Assembly (NCBI RefSeq): GCF_043290135.1
Contig: NC_134702.1
Coordinates: 75,014,417 to 75,078,416, forward strand
Length of the DNA: 64,000 nt
Direction of reading: 5' to 3'
From: Rhipicephalus microplus
Lineage: Eukaryota; Arthropoda; Arachnida; Ixodida; Ixodidae
This document shows positions 1 to 10,449 of this stretch, piece by piece. Both the position numbers and the translations under genes were made by a program. The notes beneath the pieces are model-generated. The model was not told the origin of the DNA, made no database searches, and was given only the letters and a program-made list of their open reading frames with translations. Positions within the stretch are counted from its first letter, which is position 1, and every line of letters starts with the position of its first letter.

Positions 1-154
1 GGGATCGAGAAGCACCTTCCACCACTAATGAGGAAGAGCTTTATTCGAGACGAGCTCGAGCTGGCACACACTGATGATGATATCTACAGATGAGGAAATT
101 ATACAAATGATGATGACACGTTTATTTGATAAAAAGTCAGTGACTGCGCTTACC

Positions 155-730
<576 letters not shown>

Positions 731-774
731 ACATTAAGCGCTATCTGACAAGAAAGGGTTGCTACGTTATACTC

Positions 775-1250
775 GCTGGGCGTAACCTCCTTGGTTTTAG
801 AAAGGTTTAGCGAGCGTTGAGCCGCAGTGCCATGAATACAGTGAACTAGTATATACCATGAATTTGATGTGGTTAAATGTGGGAAGTAGACACGAAGCGC
901 AAGCCGTAAGAAAGTGTGCGTGTGCCTCCTCTCGTTCCGTCCTTGGAATGTACGTTTGATGGCGGTGCTTCTATATGAGGAATATATGATGAAAAGATGC
1001 GAGATGATAGTACTTAGAGTGTTGAATTGGTGGACAAACGGACACACATACAGATGCATGGATGGACGCACGGATGGCTGCACGGGCGGATGGACGCATG
1101 AACGGACGCAGGAGCGGATCCATTGACGAACGCAGGGACGGACGCACAGATAGACGTGCGGACGCAGGAATAGACGAACGCATGGACAGACGGAAGCAAG
1201 AACGAATGGACGGACGGATGCTTTGCCCGACTCTCCATCATATATTCCAT
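775..1250 (+). repeat. Dispersed repeat family A, copy 1
   Basis: This segment matches, in inverted orientation, the segment at about 4755-4209. Shared landmarks in order are GCGTAACC, CAGTGCCA, AGTGAACTAGTATA, GCGCA.CCGTAAGAAAGTG, CCTTGGAATGTA and AAAAGATGCGAGA. A degenerate GGAC/GGAT tetranucleotide array follows (about 1028-1222), then GGATGCTT.GCCC and CCAT.GATATG. No coding capacity is visible; the open frames over the tetranucleotide array are by-products. The class is unknown; it is probably non-autonomous. Confidence 0.6.
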
Positions 1251-1545
1251 GGATATGCTGCCATTTTTTTCTTTAATGCTGAGCCACTCTGGAGCTTCGA
1301 ACTCGTTTTGAAACAGACTTTGGGCAGGCTTTATTTTGGGAAAAGAATCGCGTTACTTGCGTAATAAAACGTTTGAGAACATCAAAAGAACAAACAGGCG
1401 TCACACAACGCAAATTGCATAACGAGTTGGTCGTCCAATGCTCCAATCAATTAGAGAAAGACTTGTTCTTGATCACCTATTAACTTTGATGCATACCCCC
1501 TTTAGCATAATTATCACCGTAGCCATTGCATAAAAAAATCAACGA
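1251..1545. other. No recognised feature
   Basis: AT-rich sequence with no coding signature or repeat I can name. Confidence 0.5.
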
Positions 1546-1790
1546 TAATCCTGGCAAGGGTGCGGCGGATACGATGCTTCTCACGAGAATGACGAAAGAT
1601 AACCTAGGAATGATGGCCTACTGCACAAAAATATAATTATTTATAGCGTAGTGGGTACCAAGCGAATGTCCTTGTAGCAGTCACCGAAAGAGTGTTTAGA
1701 AAAGGCTCTGAAAGGTGGCACTTCCAGTTTTCGCTGTGACTGTGCTGCGCGTTCCGTGCAGGCTTGGCGGTATCTCACCCCTGAACACTA
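1546..1790 (+). repeat. Dispersed repeat family C, copy 1
   Basis: Shares GCGGATAC.ATGCTTCTCA, GTGTTTAGAAAAGGCTCTG and CGCTGTGACTGTGCTGC...GCAGGCTTGG with the inverted segment at 48045-48335. Its last part also matches 2455-2565. Non-coding; class unknown. Confidence 0.55.
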
Positions 1791-2454
1791 GATATGTCCG
1801 AACGCACCTGCATATGTATCTCTAGGCGTGAAATTTGAAGGGATTAACACAATTAGTGTAGGTATCAGTGGCCGGCGAGTTGTTGCGTACTACACTACTG
1901 CGTACAGATACATGTAGTCAAATTGTGCTATCTTGAGGAATATCAGGAGGAACACAAAATTTATATTTACTGAATGATTATCTGCTCACAAGACGCCATG
2001 ACAGTGAATACCTTCGCGGTGTGATTAGGCCGTTAACGCTAAGCTGCAGAAAATGTCACAGATTGACTTCGTTTTTCATCACAATTCACACACTGTAAAA
2101 AAAAAAAAACAGTGAGCAAATCTGAACTTGTTTAAAGACAAAAGAATGGAACTTAAATTCGCTTGTGAGTAACCATGTTCGGATCATTTGCAGTTTCCTA
2201 TTATATATGCTTCGTCTCAGTAAAGCATTTTTTCTGGCAGTTTATTCCGCATTCAGTGAAAACGGCGTTGAAATTTGTGTCGGCGCTTCCGAATGTTGTT
2301 TCATGAGAAATATTGTCATGGTGATGCTTGACATTGAAGAAAAAGAAAAACAATGAAACTTGTGCACATATTCCGAGCAATACTTTCCAGCTATTCAAAA
2401 TTTCAGGACAATAGTTTTCACCGCATTGCAGCTCTCTACTACGCAAAAGTTATG
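1791..2454. other. No recognised feature; short poly(A) tract
   Basis: AT-rich sequence with an A-run at about 2097-2109. No gene or named repeat was seen. Confidence 0.5.
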
Positions 2455-2565
2455 ATGGTTCATGGCACAGTGGGTACCCTGCAAGTGTGAAAGGCTTGAA
2501 ACGCCGTTCTTCTAGCTTTCGCTGTGATAGTCATGCGTGTTCTGCGCAGGCTTGGCGGTTTTAAA
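2455..2565 (+). repeat. Dispersed repeat family C, copy 2 (partial)
   Basis: Shares GTGGGTACC, TTCTAGCTTTCGCTGTGA and GCAGGCTTGGCGG with copy 1 at about 1655-1785. Only the terminal part is present. Confidence 0.5.
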
Positions 2566-2604
2566 TGCAAAGAATTTTTTAGCGAATTTAAGCGACCTTA
2601 GGCG

Positions 2605-2708
<104 letters not shown>

Positions 2709-2756
2709 CGCCCACGACCTTTAGCTCACCTGGCCATTTGGATAATGGTATCAATA

Positions 2757-3462
2757 CCAAACTTGGTGTGGCATAACATGACTGTATGAAAAATATATTT
2801 GACTAGTCATAACATGAAAATCGGGAGATGTATGTCATGAATGTCATTATTTACATTCAATAGTCTTGCTTCTGCTGCGGCGGTTTTGTTCACATGACAA
2901 ACTTCAAAATCGGTATGGTATGAAATGACTGCATGACAAACATAAGAAAGAGATCCTAACTTGGCAATTCCGACATGCATCTCATGTAAGTTACGACTAC
3001 ACGCTACGCTCATGATGCGCTCGTGGCGTTTCTCTAGCTTCATTTGTGCCAAACTTGGTATTACGTGACGTGAATGTACGAAAAAGGTATATGACTAGTA
3101 CAAACATGATAATCATGACAAGGATGTCATGTAAGAACATGACTAATGCCACGTTCATGATGCGCTCGTGGCCGTATCGCTTGCTTTGAACATATCAAAT
3201 TTGGTATCACGTGACGTGAATAGACGACGGAGGTAAACGACACATCCAAACATGATAATCATGACATATGGATGTCTTATAAAACATGACTGCATGCTAC
3301 GCTTATAGCGTGCTCGTGGCCGTATCGCTAGCTCCACGTATACCGAATTTCGTATAACGTGACATGAATAGACGGCGAAAATGAATGACTCGTTCAAACA
3401 TGATGATCCTGACATCGAAGTCACGAATGTCATTATTTACGTCGGCCGTATTACGTACAGAA
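2757..3462. repeat. Tandem repeat with a ~146-bp period, about 5 units
   Basis: Units begin at about 2757, 2904, 3049, 3195 and 3343 with variants of CCAAACTTGGTAT.ACGTGACGTGAATG. Each unit then has CAAACATGATAATCATGACA and CATGCTACGCTCATGATGCGCTCGTGGCC. Spacing is 146-148 bp and the units have diverged strongly. Coding is not supported. It resembles a short satellite patch; whether it belongs to a named tick satellite cannot be told here. Confidence 0.75.
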
Positions 3463-3784
3463 TCTGCTATTTTTTATGTAGAGTAGCGTCCGCTTAGTAG
3501 CAAACACAGCTCAGCGTATTCACCCTTAACTTGAGCACCAGTGCAGCCGGCGTGGCCTCGCATTGAATAGAAGCCGCGTAGGCGGACATGAGCTTGCCGC
3601 TCTTGTTGTACTCTTTTAGTTAGGTGCCGAATAACGAACGGCATAGACGTGGCGTCCTCCTACGCACGGACTAAAATCTTATTTGTAGGGAGGCCAGTGA
3701 CAAAACATACCCGTGACAGCTGCGCAGTGCAGGAGTGCTTACGATTGGCTTGTAAGAGTGGGCACAACAAGAAAAAAGAAGAAA
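3463..3784. other. No recognised feature
   Basis: No coding or repeat signature recognised between the satellite and the next dispersed repeat. Confidence 0.4.
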
Positions 3785-4208
3785 AAGAATTGGCCCCATA
3801 TCTGCATGTTTTACTGCAATTGTCTTCGAAACACAATACTGTTGAGTCTAAAGAGAATTGCGAAAACGTTTATTTGATGTTCTGCGTTACAGTTGCCTTT
3901 CTGTGCACAGCGTTGTATTTTCAGCACAGCGTGATGAACGCCATGGTCCTTAGAATTACTTTTGTATGCCTTCTCTAGCGTAAAAACACACAGACGGAAT
4001 ATTGACGTTTTGTTATTGTGTTTCAGATATGCGCTGTAATTGCTTTTTAATTCATATTCGCACCAGTACAAATGCTTCAACTTGAGCATTATTGGTGGCG
4101 CTGTGGATGGCGTTCGATTTTGGCCGTTTCGGGGATCACTTTGGAGGACAAACATATAGAAAAACCAAAATGTTTGCGTTTAGGTAGCCCAAGAAAGATT
4201 ATCGCCTT
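3785..4208 (+). repeat. Dispersed repeat family B, internally shortened copy
   Basis: Collinear with 11512-12165. Landmarks are CCCC.TATCTGCATGTT, CGAAA, TTTGATGTT.TGCG, CTTCTCTAG, CAGATATGCGC.GTAATTGCTTTTTA, TTTGCGT and CCAAGAAAGA.TATCG.CTTTAAA. A central stretch present in the longer copy is missing. It directly abuts the inverted family A copy. Confidence 0.55.
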
Positions 4209-4755
4209 TAAATAAAGCACACCATATCGATGGAGTGCATGGTGATGAGTGGGGCGAAGCATCCGTCAGTCCGTCTGCGCTGCCGTCCATCTGTTTGTTC
4301 TTGCTTCGGTCCATCCGTGCGTCCATCTGAGTGACGATCCGTCCGTTCGTTCGTGCACTGCGTCCGTCTATGTTTCCGTCCGTCCGTGCATCCGTTTGTT
4401 CGTGCGTGCGTCTGTCCATTGATTCCGCTCGTGCGTCTGTCCAGCCATGCATCTGTCTGTCTCGCCGTCCGCGCGTGTGTCCATCTGTCCGTCTATCTTC
4501 TAAATACTTCAAGTACCGCCTTCTCGCATCTTTTAATCATGTAGAAGTACCGTCGTCCAGCATACATTCCAAGGGCTAAACGAGAGGTGGCACGACTGGA
4601 CTAGAACAGCGGCACGCGCGCACTTTCTTACGGTCTGCGCTTCATGGTCTAGTTCCCACCTTTCCCTTCCTCTAGTTCACGGCTGTATACTAGTTCACTA
4701 TATTTGTGGCACTGCAGCTTAACGATCGCCCAACCTTGCTGAAACAAAGGTGGTT
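4209..4755 (-). repeat. Dispersed repeat family A, copy 2 (inverted)
   Basis: Reverse-complement match to 775-1250. The degenerate tetranucleotide array (about 4255-4500) is here seen as TCCG/TCCA. The flanking unique parts align along most of their length, so this is one element family rather than two independent microsatellites. Confidence 0.6.
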
Positions 4756-4948
4756 ACGCCAAGCGAGCTTAACATGGCAACCCAACATTTTCTGTTCAGA
4801 TAGTGCTCAAAATGCGTCACTTTGATGCTAGTTTTTTTTAATAAGCATCAAATTCAAGGCAAATGTTATTGCAGATTAAGTTACCGCTACTCGTCTTTGT
4901 AGAATATTTATTCAGAAACAACTATCTTTTTATTTATCATTAACGTGC

Positions 4949-5402
4949 GTGGGTTTCCTCCTCAATTCGAATAAACGCACGCGTGCCGCGCCTCTAGTCC
5001 GGCTGTGGAGGTGGCTACGTACTACAACGACGCACTACGACTACTACGACGACGACTACTACTTCTACTACTACACACATCACGAACGCACGACTCACGG
5101 CTTAAGGAGCTTCGCGCCTCTAAGGAAAGAGCCGCCGCCGCTGTCTCGCTAGCTCTGCCGCTCGGAGCCGGCACCATCTAACTTGTTTTGTAGCGTTAGC
5201 TACACTGGCCTCGTTGAACCAATTTTGCGTGGCACTGGTCTGCGCATGTGCAATGATACTCCGCCGCCGCTGCGTGCGGCTCGCCGCCGGTGTGCGCGCA
5301 ATTCGATGTGCTCAGCAGACGTTCAGTGGTGTCACGCACCGGAGCCGGCACCTTCCTCGCACCCGGCCGTGGCCGCGCGCCACTCGCCGCCGCCGGTTTG
5401 CG
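4949..5402 (+). other. GC-rich segment leading into the 69-bp minisatellite
   Basis: Holds a TAC/GAC triplet run (about 5022-5072), the phrase CTTAAGGAGCTTCGCGCC shared with the repeat at 259-730, and CCGCCGCCGG stretches. It may be the 5' part of a retroposed unit that ends in the A-rich tract at about 6155-6174, but no target duplication was established. Confidence 0.35.
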
Positions 5403-6152
5403 CTTTTATCTAAGGACCTTAGCATCAACTTGCACACACGTGCTCAGTGGTGGGCGCAAGAGCAGAAACTTGTTTTATCTAAGGCCCTTAGCATCAACTT
5501 ACACACACGTGCTCAGCGAAGGGCGCAAGGTTGGAAACTTGTTTTATCTAAGGACCTTAGCATCAACTTACACACACGTGCTCAGCGGTGGGCGCAAGAG
5601 CGGAAACTTGTTTTATCTAAGGACTTTACCATCAAGTTGCACACACGTGCTCAGCGGTGGACGCAAGTGCAGAAACTTGTTTTATCTAAGGCCCTTAGCA
5701 TCAGCTTACACACACGTGCTCAGCGAATGGCGCAAGGTTGGAAACTTGTTTTATCTATGGACCTTAGCATCAACTTACAGACACGTGTTCAGCGGTGGGC
5801 GCAAAAGCGGAAACTTGTTTAACTGAGGACCTTAACATCAACTTACACACACGTGCTCAGCGGTGGGCGCAAGTGCGGAAACTTGTTTTATCTAAGGCCC
5901 TTAGCATCAACTTACACACACGTGCTCAGCGGTGGGCGCAAAAGCGGAAACTTGTTTTATCTAAGGACCTTAGCGTCAAATGACACACACGTACTCAGCG
6001 GTGGGCGCAAGTGCGGAAACTTGTTTTATTTAAGGAACTCAGCATCAACGTACACACACGTGCTCAGCGGTGGGCGCAAGAGCGGAAACTTGTTTTATCT
6101 AAGGACCTTAGCATCAACTTACACCCACGTGCTCAGCGGCGGGCGCAAGAAC
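5403..6152 (+). repeat. 69-bp minisatellite, about 11 units
   Basis: Units start at 5409, 5478, 5547 and so on, exactly 69 bp apart. The core is TCTAAGG.CCTTAGCATCAA, then CACACACGTGCTCAGCG, then GGGCGCAAG and GAAACTTGTTTTA. As 69 is divisible by three, two plus-strand frames stay open across many units and would encode 23-residue repeats. Neither has a convincing gene context. Units differ at scattered sites. An A-rich tract follows at about 6155-6174. Confidence 0.9.
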
Positions 6153-6175
6153 GGAAAAAAAGAAAAAAAAAACTG

Positions 6176-7027
6176 TAGAGAGTGAAGCGCCACCCCGCCA
6201 ACGCCGTTTCCGTCGCCATCAGCTGACGCAGACCACATATTTCAGGGAGGCCTGTCGTGGCATTTGTACGTCGGCATTTCGTTCCGATGTCTTGTGATGG
6301 TAGTTTCTAAATTGCTCGGCGGTGCCAACCATGTGTGCTTGTTTTGTGCAGGCAGCTTGACCGTGTTCAAAATGGCTATTAACTGAGCTCTGCGCTGCAT
6401 ATACTGGAAGCGCACTCTTTTCGTGAAGATCTTCGGCCTCGAGCGTACTGCACTGTGCTTTGTGCGTGCTACACGCACGCTACGTTGTTGACGCAGTCAG
6501 GAAACTGAACTGGAAGTAATGCTTCTGTGTTATCTTTGCTCGGGTGCTTGCGGGTGTTCTGCATTGTGCATCGCGGGAAAAATTCAATTGACAAAAGAAG
6601 GACAATAGGTGCGCATATATAACAACGTTGTGATGTGCCTGATGCACGTGGGAAAATTACTGTGAGGGCTTTATGTACAGTGCCGTCCACTCTTGGTGCG
6701 AACACGGCGCACAACTGCCGCACTCCGCGGGACGCCAGCGCACACTGTGCGGATGCGCATCGAAGGTAATCAGAGCATGCACACCGGCGTTGCCTGATCG
6801 CTTGTGATGCGCTCAAGCACCCTGCTTGCTTTGCTGGGAAGCACGCCCAACTACCAGAATGCCAGTTGTTGATGAAGATAAAGATGTACGCCCAGAAGTT
6901 AACGCCTTGACCCCATCGGTTGTGACAAAACAGGGACATGGGGCTGAACGATTTAGCATGTTCTTGAGCTGGAAGTAACTCTTCTATGCCTTAGCATTTC
7001 TTTTAAGAATTATTCGTCGATTTAAGG
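6176..7027. other. No recognised feature
   Basis: Open frames are short and show no family motif on either strand. It may hold more 5' BEL/Pao sequence that has decayed beyond recognition by eye. Confidence 0.4.
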
Positions 7028-7490
7028 GTGACGTTGAGCAAAATAATGCAGTCGAACGTCTTTCAACAGCCAGAGAGACTGTGCTTCGTGCAGCAAGATT
7101 CCTTTCCTGAAGAGATAATTGCCCTTGAACACATGAGACCTGTTTCCAAGCGAAGCCCACTTTTAAAGCTGGCTCCATTTCTCGATGGGAAAGCCCTCCT
7201 TTTGTCGGCCGCCGCTTGCGCAGAAGGGATGTGCCTAAACATAAAAAACATCCTTTCATCATTCTAGGCCAGCACCACGTTACCACGCTTCTCATACGTC
7301 ACTACCATCAACAAGTACAACATCACGGCAGACATTTCACGGAAAGAGCAGTAAGATAAGCCGGGTTTCGGATTACTGCTGGGGAGGGACGCATCGCATT
7401 CATCATAAAAAGATGTGTCTTGTGCAAAAGACTGAGAGGCTAACCACAGGAACAGAAGATAGCTGTTCTGCCGAAGCACCAACTGACTAC
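7028..7490 (+). pseudogene. BEL/Pao retrotransposon pol fragment (RNase H-integrase junction and integrase zinc-binding region)
   Basis: Translation gives a segment reading SKRSPLLKLAPFLDGKALL, typical of the BEL/Pao stretch before integrase. A frameshift follows. Another frame then shows KHPFILGQHHVTTLLIRHYH, about 24 residues, and CVLC, which together form the HHCC zinc-binding arrangement of BEL/Pao integrase. The reading frame changes at least once, so it is dead. The same element appears to resume at 8919 after an inserted DNA transposon. Assignment to BEL/Pao rests on motif recognition. Confidence 0.7.
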
Positions 7491-8918
7491 CACGACCTAC
7501 TGTACTCCTAACCTGCCCAGCTGGCGGCGGTCTGCGGAGCTGCCTGCGTCGGCTTGGATTCCGAACTTCACCGCCTAGGGGGCGCTCGAGTTACCCTAGC
7601 TGAGCGCCGGTGATTGCATGGGAATGCATGGGTTGCCGCCGGTTAGAGAAGAGTTTCACCACGCATTGAGTAAATGTGCGGGCTATCTTGAATCATCTTA
7701 ATCCATGTCACTTTGAGAAGCTTCTTTTGCATTTTAGTTGACATTTGAGTGCTTTAGTTTTCAAATATAATCGCAAGTTATGTACAAACACATGTATCAG
7801 CGTGCAAAACAAGAAATAATGACGATGGAGACAGGTTGTAAAAAGCGTTGGCCACCAAATGTTTATTTAACTCATGATACCAGCTATATGTGTATACAAT
7901 GGTAGACTTGTTGCTGTTGGATTACACTCAGCTGGCTTGCATTTACTGTCTGGGCAAGGAAGGGCAAGGACTATGACACTTGACAGTGTTCACGGCATCC
8001 GGCGCGCTTAGAAAACAAAACAATACAGATAATTTTGCGCATAAATATCTTCGTCTCAAATGGCAAATGTACATCGCAGGTACATGACTAATCAATGAAA
8101 GACACTCTGCAACTGCTTTCAAACAAAACAGCACTTAAAATTACTTATTCAACGCTAATTCTTTACACAATGGGTATGTTTCAAAACCTATTTGCATACG
8201 TTGAACCTAGTTGCAACCTAGTTTACATGAGTGCACATATGGTTTCCATATGTGCACTCATGTCATCTTTCTTTTTTCTAATAAACAGTTGTGAGTATAG
8301 CACATTGCAGTTTACTTTCTTGAGGTTGTCGGTTTATTTTTTTTTTCGCCAATATGCGTTTGAGCCTGTCACGCACCACCAACCCACCCAGCAACTTACT
8401 CTTTTAGAGACACGTGGTCCTTCACAACACAGAAATAACCTCGATCCATTTTTCATGGACCTCGCTCACTGAAACTCATGAAAAGTCGCATCAGGAGTCT
8501 TTCCTTGCCTTGATTCACAGAAAGGCACGCAGCACACCTCCATCGTGATGGTTAGTTTGCACCAAGAAACCTCGCTTCACTGGTGTACAAACTGCACCGA
8601 CCAGCATGCTTCTGTCGCAGCTCGGCACGAGCAGACGGTAGCGAAAGATCGTCATTATACTTTTAAGTTTATTCAAACCGAGGTTTTTATTATTTTAATC
8701 GTCCAGAGAGTATGCACGTGTAATAATTGCTGCTTTTCTCCCAGCGTCACGCGAGCAGACGAAAAAAAAGCGTGGCGACCCATGCTTTGGCTGCCAGTAA
8801 CCGGTTCGGATGAGGTAAGTTGGAGCTCCACAGGGCGCATAGCGGCAGGTACCAATACCAGAAAGGGCGTTTTGGCGCTTCGCTCGCTGGGCAGGTCAGC
8901 AAAATACAGAAAGTCGTG
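7491..8918. mobile_element. Non-autonomous DNA transposon with ~31-bp TIRs and an 8-bp target duplication
   Basis: The ends are inverted repeats: the left end starts CACGACCTACTGTA and continues to CCTGCCCAGC; the reverse complement of the right end starts CACGACTTTCTGTA and continues to CCTGCCCAGC. The element is bounded on both sides by CTGACTAC (7483-7490 and 8919-8926). The outside sequences are collinear parts of a BEL/Pao integrase, so this is an insertion. An 8-bp duplication with TIRs near 31 bp suggests the P or hAT superfamilies. No transposase is recognisable in the 1428-bp interior. Confidence 0.75.
8226..8262. repeat. Perfect hairpin, 17-bp arms
   Basis: CATGAGTGCACATATGG, a TTT loop, and its exact reverse complement. 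It lies inside the TIR element at 7491-8918. No obvious terminator or RNA gene context. Confidence 0.9.
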
Positions 8919-9120
8919 CTGACTACTGACCCTCCGTTCAACCATGTTACAGAGGGCATTTCTGGCCCATGGGTGGTCACTGTCCGCCGCACAGAGGCGG
9001 ACTGTCTAACAGCAAACGTTGAGCAGTGTTGTTCACATGTCTGAGCTTTCAGGCAATGCACATTGAAGTTGTAGAAGGCTTGGACAAATCCAGTTTCGTA
9101 AACGCCTTGCGGTGTTTTTT
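8919..9120 (+). pseudogene. BEL/Pao integrase core fragment
   Basis: Reads TDPPFNHV, then SGPWVVTVRR, then (after a frameshift) FQAMHIEVVEGLDKSSFVNA and LRCF. This matches the order of the BEL/Pao integrase core: the PF..VG.D..GP region, then the H.E.V..L....F..AL.RF region. The first catalytic Asp region has drifted (EGISG). It is cut at about 9120 by the next inserted element and resumes at 9769. Confidence 0.7.
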
Positions 9121-9434
9121 AGATGCGGAGCATCTTATACTCGCGCCTTGTAGTGCGCCGTCCGCGCCGTCCGCGCCGTCCGCACCGCTTCTCGAACATT
9201 CGACAGCTGACGCGCGCGCATGCGCCGTCGCGCCGTCGCCCACTCTTCCACCATCTGTGCATCCCTTCCTCCTCTACACACCACGCGCGCTTCACTCCTC
9301 CACCATCTGTGCACCCTTCCTCCTCTACACACCGCGTTCGACATCTACAATTCTCCTGATTCTCCAGTGGACGCGCATGTGGCGTCGCGCTTCGAGAACA
9401 TTCAACAGCTGACAGTGCATGCGCCGTCGTGCTG

Positions 9435-9472
9435 TATATATACTCAAGGTCGGCGCTCGCTCGCTCAGTTGC
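9435..9472 (+). promoter_or_regulatory. Candidate RNA polymerase II core promoter
   Basis: TATATATA at 9435-9442 lies 32 bp upstream of the A in GCTCAGTTG (A at 9467), which fits the arthropod initiator TCAGT. The spacing is right for a TATA-Inr promoter. I do not see a matching downstream promoter element. Confidence 0.45.
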
Positions 9473-9522
9473 CGCTCGTCGGTTGGTTTGTACGGCGCGT
9501 CGACGTCCAAGGTCGCAGTGAA

Positions 9523-9661
9523 ATGAATTCCAACGAATCCACAAACACAATGATCGACGTCCCTTCGACCAGCGCCGCCCTTTCGCATACGTGTGTACGT
9601 GTTCACTCATTTAACACCCCCTCGAAAAACCACGTTAACCAATTTAGCCATCGACCCAAGT
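9523..9661 (+). CDS. Possible first coding exon of a repetitive element
   Basis: ATG at 9523 lies 56 bp after the candidate start site and opens a 46-codon frame rich in Ser, Thr and Asn, ending just past CCCAAGTAAGTCG, a good splice donor (GTAAGT). No family match was recognised. It would encode only an N-terminal peptide if spliced to something downstream; it could equally be non-coding. Confidence 0.25.
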
Positions 9662-9729
9662 AAGTCGCAATTTAACACCCCATTTCACAACCACGTTAAC
9701 CAATTTAGCCATCGACCCAAGTAAGTCGC
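9612..9729 (+). repeat. Tandem pair of ~60-bp units, each with a splice-donor consensus
   Basis: Both units contain AACCACGTTAACCAATTTAG and then CATCGACCCAAGTAAGTCGCA. The GTAAGT donors lie about 60 bp apart. A third shortened match (CCCCGTTAACCAATT) follows at about 9739-9753. Confidence 0.8.
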
Positions 9730-9768
9730 ACTTTAGCGCCCCGTTAACCAATTATATGGTCCGCATCC

Positions 9769-10430
9769 TCCTCAGTGTTCCCCCGAGGGAAGCTGCGGGC
9801 AATTTTTCGCCATACTAGGGACATCAGCCCACAAGACACGTATCGTTCACTGCTGAAAAAGTTCCTGTCTGAGAGGGGCTGTACGTGGGTCTTCAACCCG
9901 CCATATAGCTCTCACATGGGTGGAATATGAGAAAGGATATAATGGAACACACGTAGGATAGTTGAAACGATGCCGCTGCAATCCCATAATCACTGACTGA
10001 TCCACAAGGTCCTGCCGACTTTTATGGTCGAAGTCTCCGCGATCATAAAAGCTAGGCCTTTATTACCTGTGCCATCTAATCCAGAAATGCCTGTAATTTT
10101 AACCCCCGTGGCAATCCTGACGCAGAAGTTGGGATGCTTGGCACCAGGCTTGGAGGACGTTTAACTCGGAAACCTCAACAAAAGCCCATGGCATGATGTC
10201 CAGAATCTAGCGAGTCAGTTCTGGAAGATATGGCGCACGGCCTATTTGACCACACTTGCCTAACGAAGAAAGTGGCAAATCAACCGACCAAACCTCAGGG
10301 CTGGCGACTTGGTGTTGCTCAAGGACAAGCAGGTCGTCCACTTTGAGTGGCCAGACGGCGTGATCATGAAATGCCTACCATTGAATTCGTATCGTTATCT
10401 TACCAGGATAGAGAATGTGCTACGATTAAG
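9769..10430 (+). pseudogene. BEL/Pao integrase C-terminal fragment
   Basis: Visible pieces in order are GCTWVFNPPYSSHMGG, a piece with ARPLLPVPSNPEMPVILTP, QFWKIWRTAYLTTL and RAGDLVLLKDKQV. This order and the RPL.PV, LTP, FW..W and GD.VLL signatures are diagnostic of the end of BEL/Pao pol. Several frameshifts and stops are present. It continues the fragments at 7028-7490 and 8919-9120. A gypsy integrase fragment starts directly after it. Confidence 0.75.
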
Positions 10431-10449
10431 TCCAAAGGTACCTTACAGG

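Larger units (their letters stand above)
9121..9768 (+). mobile_element. TIR element carrying a promoter-like segment and a first-exon-like segment
   Basis: The left end is GATGCGGAGCAT and the right end ATGGTCCGCATC, which are inverted repeats with one mismatch. The outer sequence on both sides is BEL/Pao integrase. The interior holds three CCGTCCG-type triplet-rich repeats (about 9158-9187), two ~45-bp direct repeats beginning CCACCATCTGTGCA (about 9247 and 9300), a TATA/Inr pair, an ATG and two duplicated splice-donor-bearing segments. No target duplication was found, so the exact ends are uncertain. The class is unknown. Confidence 0.5.

Noticed and set aside
5214..5826. Two overlapping frames of about 180-200 codons
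   Set aside because: Both are translations of the 69-bp minisatellite in different phases; no start, splice or family evidence picks one as real.
5403..6152. CRISPR-like array
   Set aside because: The units are contiguous 69-bp repeats without distinct spacers, in a eukaryotic repeat context.
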